Assembly: GCA_905221605.1 (NCBI GenBank)
Contig: CAJNDS010001247.1
Location: 1-64,000 of the forward strand
DNA: 64,000 nt
Source of the DNA: Symbiodinium natans
Taxonomy: Eukaryota; Sar; Dinophyceae; Suessiales; Symbiodiniaceae
Reading direction: 5' to 3'
Shown one piece after another: positions 25,547 to 37,106 of the stretch. A model generated the notes under the pieces. It had not been told where the DNA came from. It was given only the letters and a program-made list of their open reading frames with translations, and did not search any database. The position numbers and the translations under genes were made by a program. Position 1 is the first letter of the stretch. Each line of letters opens with the position of its first letter.

Positions 25547-28355
25547 TCTTAAGCAACTACTAGTTTCGTGGCCCAGGATGGCTCAAGTTCTTCTCACAAC
25601 CTTGTTTAGGGTTTAGGGTTAAGGGTTAAGGGTTTAGGGTTTAGGACTCCAAGGCCTGCAGAAAGCGACGGATCTGGGCACGCTGTATTGCTGCCTTCAC
25701 CAGGGAAAAAGAACGAAACAGCATAACGCCAAGCATGCCAAGGACCCTCCCATGGTTTAGGGTTTAGGGTCTAAAGGGTAAAGGGTTTAGGGTTTAGGGA
25801 CCCTTCCTTGTATGCTGCGGAAGGAGTTGAAGAGTGAGTCAAGAGACTGCTACCAGTGGAAAGCCTGCCGCTAAAAGAGCTGCCGAACATTGAGCATGCT
25901 TCATCTTACGGGTTGTACCTCTTTAGGGTTTAGGGTTTAGGGTTTAGGGTTTAGGGTTTAGGGTTTAGGGTTTAGGGTTTAGGGTTTAGGGTGTATATTG
26001 AATACAAGCATAGATCATATACCTCTCTGCTGGAAGGGTCTATGGCTGAGGCTTTCACCATACATCACATGAAGGCAGGAAACAGTTCACGGGACACCTC
26101 CTTTCACCCTGTGGCCTTGTGTGGGCTTAGGGTTTAGGGGGTTTAGGGTTTAGGGTTTAGGGACAGCTGACACTCTTCGGCTTTTAGGGTTGGCTTCCCT
26201 AAATTAGCCCCCCCCCCCCCCCCCCCACCCCGACCCCTCTGCCCAATAGTAGGACCATTTCCTTCTTTTTTAGGGTTTAGAGTTTAGGGTTTAGGGCTTT
26301 GAAGATTCCTCTCTACGTAGGTTTAGGGTTCAGGGCGTCTCGTTCGACTCCCCCTGGGGATCAGGTTCTTGCAGGCGTGTGTCAGCAATCGATGCCACAC
26401 CTCTCCATGTGTACCCCTAAACCCTAAACTCTAAACCCTAAGCCCTAGACCCTAAACCCCTAGAGCCATAAAGCCCTCAAGCCATAAAGCCCTAAATCCT
26501 AAAGGCCTAAAGCCCTAAACCCTATAAACACTCGAGACTCCTACCTAGAGCCATAAAGCCCTCAAGCCCTCAAGCCCTAAACCCTATAAACACTTGAGAC
26601 TCCTAACTGTAGTTCTTGTCTCTGAAAGGGGTGCGCTGTGTTTTCTGGCCAATAGTCCAGAATCGGGGGCTACCTCCTCTTAATTTATGGTTGGTATAAC
26701 CACCCTAAACCCTCAACCCAAAGCCCTAAACCCTAAACTCTAAAGCCTCAACCCTCAACCCTCAACCCTAAACCCTAAGCCCTGAACCCTCAACCCTCAA
26801 CCCTCAACCCTCAACCCTACCTTACTGTGCAGACTCCGGACAATTTCTGCATCCGGGCCTGGCGATGTATCTCCTCACATGCTGTGAGCACTTCGCGCTC
26901 TGCCTGCTGCCGCCCCGGATAATGCCAATCATCTCGGATAACGCCTAGGTTGGCTAGGGTGTAGGGTTTAGGGTTTAGGGTTTAGGGTTTAGGGTTTAGG
27001 GTTTAGGGTTTAGGGTTTAGGGTTTAGGGTCTAGGGTCTAGGGTTTAGGGTTTATATAGGGTTTAGGGTTTAGGGTTTAGGGTTTGGGGTTTGGGGTTTG
27101 GGGTTTAGGGTTTAGGGTTTAGGGTTTAGGGTTTAGGGTTTAGGGTTTGGGGCTTAGGGCTTAGGGTTTAGGCTCTAGGGTTGAGGCTTTAGGGTGTACG
27201 ATAGCGCCTAGGCTGGCCCTCAGACCTTCCCCTAAGGGTCCATGTACCTATATAGTATATACTTCGGCCCTACAGCTACTACAACCCTAAACCCTGAACC
27301 CTGAACCCTAAACCCTAAACCCTAAACCCTGAACCCTGAACCCTACATATGGGAACCCCTGCCTGGGTTGGCCTTGAAACCCTCTGAAAAATATTGACAT
27401 ATAGGGTCCCTTGTAACCCCTAACAAGGAAAATGAAAAAATGTCCAAAAAAAACAAACCTAGCTGTTTAAGCCCCAAGTATCTACGACATAGGTACATGG
27501 ACCCCCTGAGTTCTGAAACGTCTTCCCAAACAAAGTTCGCTCAAACCCAAGCATGGTTGACCGCCATTTTAGTTTAGGGTTTTGGGTTTTGGGTTTAGGG
27601 TTTAAGGTTTAGGGTTTAGGGTTTAGGGTTTAGAGGTCGCAGACACCTTCGCGCTGTAGGCGCCCAATCAGCCCGCCGATTCCGAACGCGTGAAGCTGCG
27701 GATCAACGAAGTACCGCGCTGCCATTGGGGAGGGAAGCTTGGGGGAGCTTCACCCTAAACCCTAAACCCTAAACCCTAAACCCTAAACCCTAAACCCTAA
27801 ACCCTAAACCCTAAACCCTAAACCCTAAACCCTAACACCTCACTGCTTGAGCCAGTTTGGGTTCCGGGTTCCCGATACTTAAACCCTAAGCCCCAAAACC
27901 TGAGCCCAAAGCCCAGCGTGATGGCAGAGGTCCGGACGGTGCCGGGCTCTGAAAACTCTGAAACAAGCTCCGGACCCAATGATTGACCCTAAAACCCTAA
28001 AACCCAAAAAACCATAAACCCATAAACCCATAAACCCATAATGTCCCTGAACAGGTCTCTCGTTCAAGTGGAGGAATTCGGCGGGGGGGTTAGGGTTGGC
28101 CTAGATGACAGTCCCTTGTGGGGTCCTCTCTCCTTGCATATACGTCTATAGTTCAGGGTTTAGGGTTTAGGGTTGTTCCTGAACCCAAAACCCAAAACCC
28201 AAAACCCTGAACCCTGAACCCTGAACCCTAAACCCTAAACCCAAAACCCTAAACCAGGTTTAGGCTTTAGGGTTTGGGGTCCAAGTGCCCCTGATGTTGA
28301 CCTTGTCGACCCGGCATGCGCAGCAACCGCCCCCTAAGCCTGCAGTACACAAATC

Positions 28356-28478
28356 TTGGAATGCTCCCCCTGATACTTACAATCCTTAATAGGTTTGGGT
28401 TAGGGATTATAATAGGGGGGGGTGGGTACTATAACCCCAATTAAGGACTGGTACGTAATATAAGGGGAACATCCCAAC
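28356..28478. mobile_element. Inverted-repeat element, family B
   Basis: Left arm TTGGAATGCTCCCCCTGATA, right arm TAAGGGGAACATCCCAA. The centre has CCTTAATAGG and its inverse CCAATTAAGG, so the whole is close to a perfect hairpin. Confidence 0.7.
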
Positions 28479-28818
28479 CCAGATCCCCCAAGTACTTGGA
28501 GACTTGTAAGGATGCCCGAAATACTGCATTCAGGTATCCTTAAGCCCTGGAAAAGGGGTACTGGGGCGTTTTGCAGGTAAGGGTTTCGAGGGTTTCGGGT
28601 TTTTTGCTTGAGGGCCTTATATAAGGGGCTGGCCAAGCTACCCAAAGGCCGAACCCTATGCCCTACTCAAACCCTGTAAACCCTAAACCCTAAACCCTAA
28701 ACCCTAAACCCTAAACCCTAAACCCTAAACCCTAAACCCTAAACCCTAAACCCCACCAAACCCTGTCGGTGTTAGGGGTTTCCAAATTTGAGGGTACCGC
28801 TTGTCTGTTGGGCTGTAG

Positions 28819-28931
28819 ATATGGGGTTTACGAAATATGGGACTCCCAATATGGACCTCCAAAATAGTAGGATTCCCTTATACCAATTAGGGAGGACAAT
28901 AAGTTACTCCGAGTTTTAGAAATCCTGATAT
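28819..28931. mobile_element. Inverted-repeat element, family C
   Basis: It starts ATATGGGGTTTACGAAATATG and carries the CCAAAATAGTAGGATTCCCTT centre. The right arm is decayed (GAGTTTTAGAAATCCTGATAT). It abuts the family A element that starts at 28932. Confidence 0.6.
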
Positions 28932-29070
28932 CTAGGTTGCCCCCGTAACCCAGGATTGATTGACTCAAAGGAAAAACCTTTGTTTGCTTAATGGGGGTTC
29001 GTGGGGTTTAGGGGTTTATAAGGGAATGAAAGCCCCCCAGAAAAGGGAATAAGGGCACGACCGGGCATCG
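28932..29070. mobile_element. Inverted-repeat element, family A
   Basis: Starts CTAGGTTGCCCCCGTAACC and ends GGGCACGACCGGGCATCGG. The interior is longer than in other copies because of a GGGGTTCGTGGGGTTTAGGGG insert. Confidence 0.65.
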
Positions 29071-29292
29071 GGAACGTGAGGAATTGAGGAATTAGGATGT
29101 AGAGTTTCGGCTCATGGCTTTGGGCTTTAGGCTTAGGGGGCAGGATTCAGGATGGGCCCATAAGGTTTAGGGATTCTAGTGGGGTCTACTTCCAGCCGCA
29201 TTAAATCGTAGTACCCGCGGCACAAAACAACCCAAAACCCTGTACAAGGGTTGGGTTTAAGCCCTCTCAACCTCAACCCGACAAGCCTTGGA

Positions 29293-29402
29293 CCCAGTAA
29301 CCTAAGGGCACATGTACCTGATTGATATGTACTTGGGCCCAAAATCCTTATATAGGAAGTCCTTTAAGGCCCACCTATTCCCTATTCAGGTACATGGACC
29401 CT
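29293..29402. mobile_element. Inverted-repeat element, family D
   Basis: CATGTACCTGATTGATATG on the left mirrors CAGGTACATGGACC on the right. The inner arms are TTGGGCCCAAAATCC and AAGGCCCACC. Confidence 0.65.
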
Positions 29403-31915
29403 GGGTAACAACCTAAAGACCCCCCCCTCCCCCGACCAAGCCTGGCGGGCCCCAAAGGACACCTTGGGAACGGGCTTATGTTTTAGGACTTACTGCTGAG
29501 GGGGGTAACCCTGCACCCTAAACACTAAACCCTCTAAACCCTAAACCCGAAACCCGGAACCAGGGTGGGAGTCGGAAAACCCACACCCTGTGAAGCCTCT
29601 TGTCAGCAAGACAGCTGCCCCAACCACGAGATCTACACCCTAAACCTCAGTGGAACAGCTGCAGCGGAAACCCCGAAGCCTCAAACCCCTGAAGCTGCCT
29701 CCCCAATTCCCTCCATCGAGTCCGAGCGTTTGCTTGTGGGCGATTCCGCGTATGCATGATTTCCACCCTAGTTGCTGAGTACCCTGGGCCCAAAAAGCTT
29801 AACCTTCCAATTATGGTAGGATTTGTTCAAGACCTCAAAAGGTGAAAGGTTACCTACACAAATAAGGTGCTCCGACCGGTGTCCTCAGTTGCCAGGCTCG
29901 TCTGGCACAGTTGCGTAGCGAGGGCAACGGATACAGTGAGCTACAAACACGATTCAATGACCTGGCTTTGCCCCGAACTCCTACGCCCTAAACCCTAAAC
30001 CCTAAACCCCCGAAGTCCTAAATCCCTAAACCTCAAGAGAGGCCTTGGCAAGGAGGCGACCGTCCTGCCCTTGCAGAAAGATCAGCCCAGACAGTCGAGA
30101 TTGGGGTTTAGGGTTTAGGGTTTAGGGCTTGGGGTTTCGGCTTTCGGGTTCAGGGTTGAGGGTGTAGGGTTTAGGGTGTAGGGTTTAGGGATTAGGGGTT
30201 CAGCAGCTTGTCCAAAATGGGTTTCAGATGAAGAGAGTCGAGAGATTGCAGACCAGCCCCTAAACCCTATAAACACTGAACCCTAAACCCTAAGCCCTAC
30301 ATACCAGAAACCCCAAAGAATTGAACCGGGGTTTAGGGTTTAGGGTTTAGGGTTTGGGGTTTGAGGTTTAGGGTGTCCTCTGTGAGCTGCCGGTCACCCT
30401 GAGGGGCCGACGCAGGATCGGCACCCGCGCATCATCGATAAGCTCCTCTGGTGCGCAGATTAGGGTTTAGGGTGTAAGGTTTAGGGTTTAGGGTTTAGGG
30501 TTTAGGGTTTAGGGTTCAGGGTTTAGGGTTCAGGGTTTAGGGGTCTAGGGGTTTAGGGGTTAAGGGGTTTAGGGTTCAGAGCTTAGGGGTTCAGGGGTCT
30601 TTCAAGGGTCTTTGGGGGTTCAACGGCAGGGTGGCTTTTAAGGGGCTAGGGTAGATCCCGCGGGTTTGAGGGAGTCGGCCTTTCCTGGGTTTAATTTACA
30701 AATTTCGAGTTGGGGCTTTGAGTTAGGGGGCAGGGGAACTGCGGCATGGACGTACAAAGCCCGATATCCACAAAATCGGTTTGGGGTGTTAGGGTGTTTT
30801 GGGGGCTAAGGGGTTTAGGCTTGAGGGTGCAAACCCTAAACCCTAAACCCTAAACCCTAAACCCTAAACCCTAAACCCTAAACCCTAAACCCTAAACAGT
30901 GTTTGGGTGTTAGTGTCAGCTCCATGCCCTCCCCTTAAGTGTATCAGTGCACGAAGGAACCACAGTAGCTAGGTACCTTGTATTTCCTAAGCCCTTTGCG
31001 GGCGTATAAACGTCGCCTAGTTCTCGACTAAGAACCAGCAGGCCAGTGTCCTAATGACCCTATTTATGCCCTATAACCGCAAACCCTCCGAATGGAAGCT
31101 GCATCCCGAAAAGTGATTGTAGGGTTTAGGGTTTAGGGTTTAGGGTTTAGGGTTTAGGGTTTAGGGTCCTTATGTAGTGTATGGGGGCTGATCCCTATGC
31201 CCAAAGAGTTTGAGAGACCCTGCAGACCATGCTCGCTTTGCGCTCGCGTCGGGAGTCCGTCCGCCACGAAGACATCTCTGCCAGGACAACACACACTCCC
31301 TAAACCCTAAACCCTAGACCCTAAACCCTAAACCCTACACCCTACCTAAACTCCCTTCATCGCCTGCGCCCGGAGCTACCCTAAACCCTAAGCCCTAAAC
31401 CCTGAAACCGCTTTATGTTTGTGGGAACCCCAAGGCCTGAACCTTTGATCCCTCCCTGACTCGAAATGCTGCTAAGACATACACCCCCCCAAACCCTAAA
31501 CCCTAAACCCTAAACCCTAAACCCTAAACCCTAAACCCTAAACCCTAAACCCTAAACCCTAAACCCTAAACCCTAAACCCTAACCCTAAACCCTAAACCC
31601 TAAACCCTAAACCCTAAACCCTAAACCCAACCCGACCCTAACCCTAAACCCTAAACCCTAAACCCTCACCCACATCCCCACCCCAAGTCTAACAAAATCT
31701 ACAACCCTGGCCCAAACCAAAGCACAAAATACTGCAAATCAGCTGTCAGCCTGAAATAGGAAACCCTGAGTCCTCGCATTTAGGGCATGGGTAGGGTTGG
31801 GGGAGGGGGAGGGGAAACCACAAGAAGCCCCCATAAGCGCTATGATCCAGGGTTTACGTGGGGAGCAGGGTTCAAAATCTTGGGGTTTTTTCGAAATTAC
31901 CTTAATTTTTTTTGG

Positions 31916-31916
<1 letters not shown>

Positions 31917-31947
<31 letters not shown>

Positions 31948-32047
31948 GGGGGGGTGGGGGGGGGTGGTGGGGGGGGGGGTGGGGGGGGGGGGGGGGGGGG
32001 GGGTGGGGGGGGGGGTGGGGGGGGGGCAGAGGGGGGGGGGGGGGGGG
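31917..32047 (+). repeat. 131-bp almost pure G tract
   Basis: More than 85% G with scattered T, A and C, directly after an AT-rich TTTTTTTTGGC junction. Translations of this stretch (poly-Gly, or poly-Pro on the other strand) have no support as genes. The length may be a consensus artefact. Confidence 0.85.
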
Positions 32048-32113
32048 CTATTGTGAGTTCTTTTCCAAGTCACATGCATTGTATCAGGAGCGACCCCGAA
32101 AAGGACTCGAAAT

Positions 32114-32286
32114 GCCCTAAAACCCTAAAACCCTAAAACCCTCAAACCCTCAAACCCTCAAACCCTCAAACCCTCAAACCCTCAAACCCTCAAACCCTCA
32201 AACCCTCAAACCCTCAAACCCTCAAACCCTAAAACCCTAAAACCCTAAAACCCTAAAACCGTAAAACCCTAAAACCCTAAACCCTG
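32114..32286 (-). repeat. Octamer telomeric variant array (CCCTCAAA and CCCTAAAA)
   Basis: A core of about 11 CCCTCAAA octamers (32140-32228) is framed by CCCTAAAA octamers on both sides. The unit length changed from 7 to 8 throughout the block. Confidence 0.85.
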
Positions 32287-34308
32287 CACCCTAAGGCGGT
32301 TCACAGGCCAAAGGGGGGCTTGGGGTTTGGGGTATAGGTTTTAGGTTGAAACTGGAAATTTGACACACAACTTTGCAAACCCCAAACCCTAAACCCCACC
32401 CGAAAACCGGGTGCGCGTGAAAGAAGAAGCAGGTTTGGAACACTAAAGCTCTCAAGCCCTAAAGCACTCAAGCACTCACCCCTAAACCCTAAACCCTAAA
32501 CGGCCAACCCCATTCATAGCGCTTGGCAGCTCCCTACTAATTACCCTTGAGCCCCTCCCTCGCCCTCAGCGCCAGGTGCCCTTCAAGATGCCCTAGACCC
32601 CAAACCTTAAACCCTAAGCCCCAAACCCTCAACCCTAAACCGTAAACCCTAAACCCTAAACCCTAAACCCCAAGCCCTAAACCCTAAACCCTAAACCCTA
32701 AACGTCATCAAGATGCCCTCCAACAAATGGCGGCAGGAGCTCAGGGGAGTGTGCAGAAGTCACTGGCGCGGAGGGCACCTGAGGTTTGCTACTTGCAGCT
32801 TCGGAGCGGGGTTTAGGGTTTAGGGTTTAGGGTTTAGGGTTTAGGGTTTAGGGTTTGGGGTTTGGGGTTTGGGGTTTGGGGTTTGGGGTTTGGGGTTTAG
32901 GATGTAGGATTTAGGGTTTAGGGTTTGGGTCTTTGGGTTCAGGGTTTCGGGTTTGGGGTTTAGGGTTTCGGGTTTAGAGCATTTAAGGGCGTGACGGCTT
33001 AAGGGGTTTGGAGCTTTGCGAGTCTTGTTCTCGGCTGTCGAGTTGTTCGGGCTTCGCCGTTTGTTTTAGCTTTAAGGGTTTCGGGGGGCCTGCAGGCTCA
33101 GGGGAGGTTTAGAGTTTGCGGTCTTAGGCATGGGCTTTAGGGCTTTAGGGCACTAGGGGACAGGGCTTCAGGGGGCTGAAGTTTAGGGTTTAGGGTGGAG
33201 CCAGAAACAGCGAACTCATCAACGACAGCCCTGAAGGCGCTGCAACTCCTAAAATATAGGTCTCTTCAGGAAGGGAGGGGGGGGGTTCAAGGGAGGGGAT
33301 GTAACCCAAGGTTCCCTGAATACTCCCCTCTACTGCCTAAAGCCTAACCTTCCCTCAAGTTTCCTAGGCACCCTAACCCCTAAACCCTAAGCCCTAAACT
33401 TTATTTCTTCTCAGCCGTTGTTCCAGTCATGCTAGTCGCAATGCATTAGCGCGGAGCCGCCCCAATGCTCACTTTACGCAATCCTGGGAATTTCTCCCCA
33501 AATAGTGTAGTTTGTCTCCTCCCATCTTTCTCCTCTTCTTCTCCTATCTTTCTTATGGCCTGAATTCGCATAATTTCGTCTTCGCGCAAAGCTCAGCTTT
33601 CAGATCGCGGTGGACGTTGCTTCGAGGCTCGTGTGGCTGGCAAGTGACCTGCTGTAAAAATAAGCCCTAAACTTTGTAAAAAAAGGAGCACCGTCCGGCA
33701 GTATGGGTCAATATTGAGGACACCTTGCGCCATGATGCGAGCCATCAGGGTTTAGGGTTGAGGGTTTAGGGTTAGGGTTTTGGGTTTAGGGTTTAGGGAT
33801 GCCCCATCCACTACTTCTGACCTCGGCAGCGCCCTCGTACGATCTGACTTCCCCTGGTTCCTGAACCAAGAACGCAGAAATTCGGAGGAGGGAAATTGTT
33901 GACAAGGGCGAACTTTCTGACATACTGAATACCAAATCTTCCTGCACACATACGCCTTTCTCCAAGCGATTGGCCTTTGCTTGGTCCCTCAAGGAAGGAC
34001 CCAGCGTAGACCCTAAACCCTAAACCCCCCATGCACCAGTCCCAGAAGCTCTACTGACTGTCTCCAGCCATCAAGCCCCGTGAAGCCTAAACCCAAAATA
34101 CACCCTAGACCCTAAACCTAAACCCTCAACCCTCAACCCTAACCCTAAACCCTAAACCCTAAACCCTAAACCCTAAACCCTAAACCCTAAACCCTGAACC
34201 CTGAACCCTGAACCCTGAACCCTCAACCCTAACGGTCCCTGCTGCTCTGAGGGCCTGGCCATTGCCATGCCCCCTGCAAAGGGCCCTCCCCCCCTTGCAG
34301 GCATTTGC

Positions 34309-34614
34309 GGTTTAGGGTTTAGGGTTTAGGGTTTAGGGTTTAGGGTTTAGGGTTTGGGGTTTGGGGCTTTGGGTTCAGGGTTTGGGATTTAGGGTTTGGG
34401 GTTTAGGGTTTGGGGTTTGGGGTTTGGGTTTAGGGTTTAGGGTTTAGGGTTTGGGGTTTAGGGTTTGGGGTTTGGGGTTTGGGGTTTGGGGTTTGGGGTT
34501 TGGGGTTTGGGGTTTAGGGTTTAGGGTTTAGGGTTTAGGGTTTAAGGTTTGGGGTTTGGGGTTTGGGGTTTGGGGGTTTGGGGGTTTGGGGGTTGGGTTT
34601 GGGGTTTGGGGTTT
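34309..34614 (+). repeat. TTTAGGG tract with TTTGGGG sub-arrays
   Basis: Canonical units at both edges enclose runs of TTTGGGG at about 34459-34512 and 34545-34614. The variant units are clustered, not scattered. Confidence 0.85.
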
Positions 34615-34870
34615 TGCAGAATGCGGTTATTCCAAAGGGATCCTGCCCCCCCCCCCCCCCCCCCCACACCCAGACCCTAAACCCTAAACCCTAAACCCTA
34701 AAACAGCAGCAAAAGAAGCCGGTACCCTAGAGAACAGGGCCCCAGTCGGTCCAGGGTTCATGCGGACCGGTTACTAGACCCAAAAGTAGGTTTAGGGTTT
34801 AGGGTTTAGGGTTTAGGGTTTAGGGTTTAGGGTTTAGGGTTTAGGGTTTAGGGTTTCGGGTTAGGAGTAT

Positions 34871-34963
34871 CCTAGGAATAAGAAGGGTGCCCTTGTTGGT
34901 TTAGAGGGGCTTGCAAGGGAGCCTAAACTAAAAAAGGGAATAAGGGCCTACTCTGGGTTCTAG
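34871..34963. mobile_element. Inverted-repeat element, family A (left end lost)
   Basis: Carries CCTAGGAATAAGAAGGGTGCCC, the GGGAATAAGGGCC block and a TCTGGGTTCTAG right end. Confidence 0.6.
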
Positions 34964-35192
34964 GTTTCGTACACTAAACTAATTAGGGCTTATAGGGACT
35001 TTACGGTAGCAAGCGCAAGGCTTTGAAGAGCTTTCGTTGTTGGGCATTTAAGCTTTACTGCTTTAGGGAATCAAAACAGAACTGCCAAAAAGCCAAAACC
35101 ACAACGCCTGAACCCCCCCAAGACCCTAAACCCCCCTTGCCCGAAGACGTGGCTGACACCCAGAACTCCGGCAACTGCTAGTTCTGGGGTCA

Positions 35193-35303
35193 TTCAGGGA
35201 GGGGGGGTTCATGGGGGGTAGGTGCCTAGGGAACCTTAGGGAACCGTAGGGATTACTGGAGAGTATTAGGGAACCTACCCCCCTTGAACCCCCCCTCCCT
35301 GAA
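35193..35303. mobile_element. Inverted-repeat element, family I
   Basis: TTCAGGGAGGGGGGGTTCAT on the left is mirrored by TTGAACCCCCCCTCCCTGAA on the right. Inner repeats are TAGGGAACC (three near-copies) and GGGTAGGTGCC/GGAACCTACCC. It is nearly a full hairpin. Confidence 0.7.
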
Positions 35304-35393
35304 GAACCCTAAAATCCAGCCAAAACTGCCCTCCCAAACCCAATAACTCAAGTCCCAAACCCCAGTAAATCAAGCCGCTTCCAAGCACCCAAA

Positions 35394-35491
35394 CTTGGGT
35401 GTTCCCTACTAACAGCCCTTAAAGGTGGATTGTAATAGAGGGACTATCATCCCTATTACGGAGCTGTTAGTATAAGGCCGAACATCCCAAC
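35394..35491. mobile_element. Inverted-repeat element, family B
   Basis: CTTGGGTGTTCCCTACTAACAG on the left and CTGTTAGTATAAGGCCGAACATCCCAA on the right are inverse arms of over 20 bp with few mismatches. Confidence 0.7.
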
Positions 35492-36013
35492 CCCAAAGAC
35501 CCTAACCCTAAACACGGTTTAGGGTTTAGGGTTTAGGGTTTAGGGTTTAGGGTTTAGGGTTTAGGGTTTAGGGTTTAGGGTTTAGGGTTTAGGGTTTAGG
35601 GTCTGAAACCAACCTTTAAGAGCAGAAAAGGGCCTTGGCTTGCGCTAAGCGCCACCACCGCGCATGGCTGCGTAGAAGGCGCGGACCTGAACACCGAACC
35701 CTACTTGGAGGTTCATGGTACTTATAACCCACTGAAAGGTCCCTTGGGTACCCTAATAAGGTTATAAGTACAGTTGTAAATTGGCTCGTAAGTACTAAAA
35801 AGTCCCTTATAGGTACCCTAATAAGGTAATAAGTACAGTCATAATTGGTTAGTAAGTACCATGAGCCCTAAAAACCCTACAATTTTTCCCCTTTCTGATC
35901 GATGGTCCTGTCCCAGAAGGGCCGAAACACCAAGGAGGCCCTCAAAAGAAAAGCACAAAGGGCCCCCTAAACCCCAAACCCTAAACCCCAAACCCTAAAC
36001 ACTCCCTGCCACC

Positions 36014-36046
<33 letters not shown>

Positions 36047-36689
36047 TGTCAAAAACGATTCGTGGCTGAGCCTAGTGCGTTTCGAGCGTTTTGACCAGAA
36101 GACTGTAAAAGGGGACCCAAGGGCCCATGAAACTACCCGTAACTTGAAAGCTTCATCGCACCTATGAACTTCTGGGATCCACGGTCACTTTCCAGAGAGG
36201 AAGGTGTTCAACAAATACTTGGTAGCCCAAAAACCATCTTCTAATCAGGGCACTTTTTTGGATTGGCTGTATAGGGGAACCTTGAACAAAAAGGAAAAGG
36301 GAAAAGGGTACCACGGAGCAAACAAGAATGTGAAAACGAGGGACGTGTGGCCTAATGGGTTTAGGGTTTAGGGTTTAGGGTTTAGGGTTCAGTTTTTTTT
36401 CTTTTTTTTCAACCTCCTGGACTCGAGGTAACCCCTCCCTATCAGCCATGGATGCAATCTATCCGTGATACATGCCGATGTATCACCGATTGATTCTGGA
36501 TCTGGTGCTCGCACTATGTGTTGTCTATTTGGACGCTGAACCCTAAACCCTAAACCCTAAACCCTAAACCCTAATTTGGTCGCTTCTCAAAAATAGGGTC
36601 CCTCTTCTTGGCAACTTGCGGTCCTTTTCAAAAGGCGGGTCCTAATACTTAGGGCACCCAAACAGCGACCACCATGTTGAGAACTCACC
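35492..36689. repeat. Telomeric tracts, family E element and spacers
   Basis: TTTAGGG tracts lie at 35515-35611 and 36355-36395, and a CCCTAAA tract at 36536-36575. A C18-A10 run lies at about 36015-36045, the inverse polarity of the T-then-G runs. Half of a family G element ends near 36140. An inverted-repeat element related to family A (ACTTGGTAGCCC on the left) is at about 36219-36315. No gene recognised. Confidence 0.75.
35703..35869. mobile_element. Inverted-repeat element, family E
   Basis: It starts ACTTGGAGGTTCATGGTACTT and ends GTAAGTACCATGAGCC, the inverse. Inside, a 'GTCCCTTNNGTACCCTAATAAGGT' block is present twice, so the copy contains an internal duplication. Partner copies are at 37875-37927 (half) and 51921-52043. 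Confidence 0.7.
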
Positions 36690-36762
36690 ATATAGGGGTT
36701 TCCGACAATAAGGGGTGCCTTTTTTTTTTTTGTTTGGGGGGGGGGGGGGGGGGGGGGGGGGC
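36690..36762. mobile_element. Family C fragment followed by T-then-G run
   Basis: ATAGGGGTTTCCGACAATAAGGGG is the left end of family C. After GTGCC it becomes T11-G-T3 and then about 23 G, so half the element is replaced by the homopolymer. Confidence 0.6.
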
Positions 36763-36902
36763 CCTTTAAGGGGATTTTTATTCTTGTTGGGGTACAAGAG
36801 GGGTACGCCTTCTTCGGGAAATGCCCATGAGTGCAGAGGGGAGCTTCCATTAGCTTGTCGTGAACCCCTCAACGCCTTAACCTTGAGTCCACTTCACCTG
36901 TA

Positions 36903-37106
36903 GAGTAGATACTTGGGGCCTCTGAGAGGTTCCCATAATCGGAGTAGCTTCAGAGATCCAAGTATATACCATAGAGGTTGGGATGTTCCCCCTTTTCTCA
37001 CAGTCCTCCGTCAGGATTATAATACCAGTATAGTACCCCCTATTCGAATCCCTGGTAAGGACTTTAGTATAAGAGGGAACATCTCAGCATATAGGTACAT
37101 GGACCC
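36903..37106. mobile_element. Family D element split by a family B element
   Basis: The D left part (GTAGATACTTGGGGCC...CCAAGTATATACC) and right part (ATATAGGTACATGGACC) match the uninterrupted D copy at 41901-41992. Between them, 36977-37088 is a complete family B hairpin (GTTGGGATGTTCCCCC ... GGGAACATCTCAGC). B therefore inserted after D. Confidence 0.75.

Larger units (their letters stand above)
22949..28355. repeat. Telomeric tracts and spacers
   Basis: TTTAGGG tracts lie at 23344-23589, 23738-23826, 25109-25264, 25600-25650, 25922-25993 and 26957-27180. CCCTAAA tracts lie at 23120-23235, 23933-24022, 24119-24230, 24680-24760, 26415-26475, 26700-26820 (with CCCTCAA), 27290-27345, 27753-27834 and 28180-28250. 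Family D fragments sit at 23880-23910, 27230-27283 and 27474-27515. A roughly 95-bp tandem duplication lies at 26455-26610. A C run lies at 26209-26226. The spacers hold short open frames only; I see no gene. Confidence 0.8.
28479..31916. repeat. Telomeric tracts, inverted-repeat elements and spacers
   Basis: CCCTAAA tracts lie at 28676-28756, 30830-30897, 31290-31345 and 31492-31665. TTTAGGG tracts lie at 30095-30200, 30335-30375, 30460-30560 and 31120-31168. A 'CTAGTTGCTGAGTACCC' sequence at 29769 resembles the direct-repeat flank at 5931. The spacers 29400-29990 and 30900-31115 are unique with no recognised gene. Confidence 0.75.
32048..35192. repeat. Telomeric and variant tracts with spacers
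   Basis: CCCTAAA tracts lie at 32590-32705, 34095-34225 and 34670-34705. TTTAGGG/TTTGGGG tracts lie at 32813-32975, 33745-33800 and 34788-34862. A worn relative of the family I element is at about 33264-33372. The spacer 33400-33740 is unique and pyrimidine-rich in the middle. A C run lies at 34648-34665. No gene recognised. Confidence 0.75.

Noticed and set aside
31787-32136. Poly-Gly and poly-Pro open frames
   Set aside because: They exist only because of the G tract.
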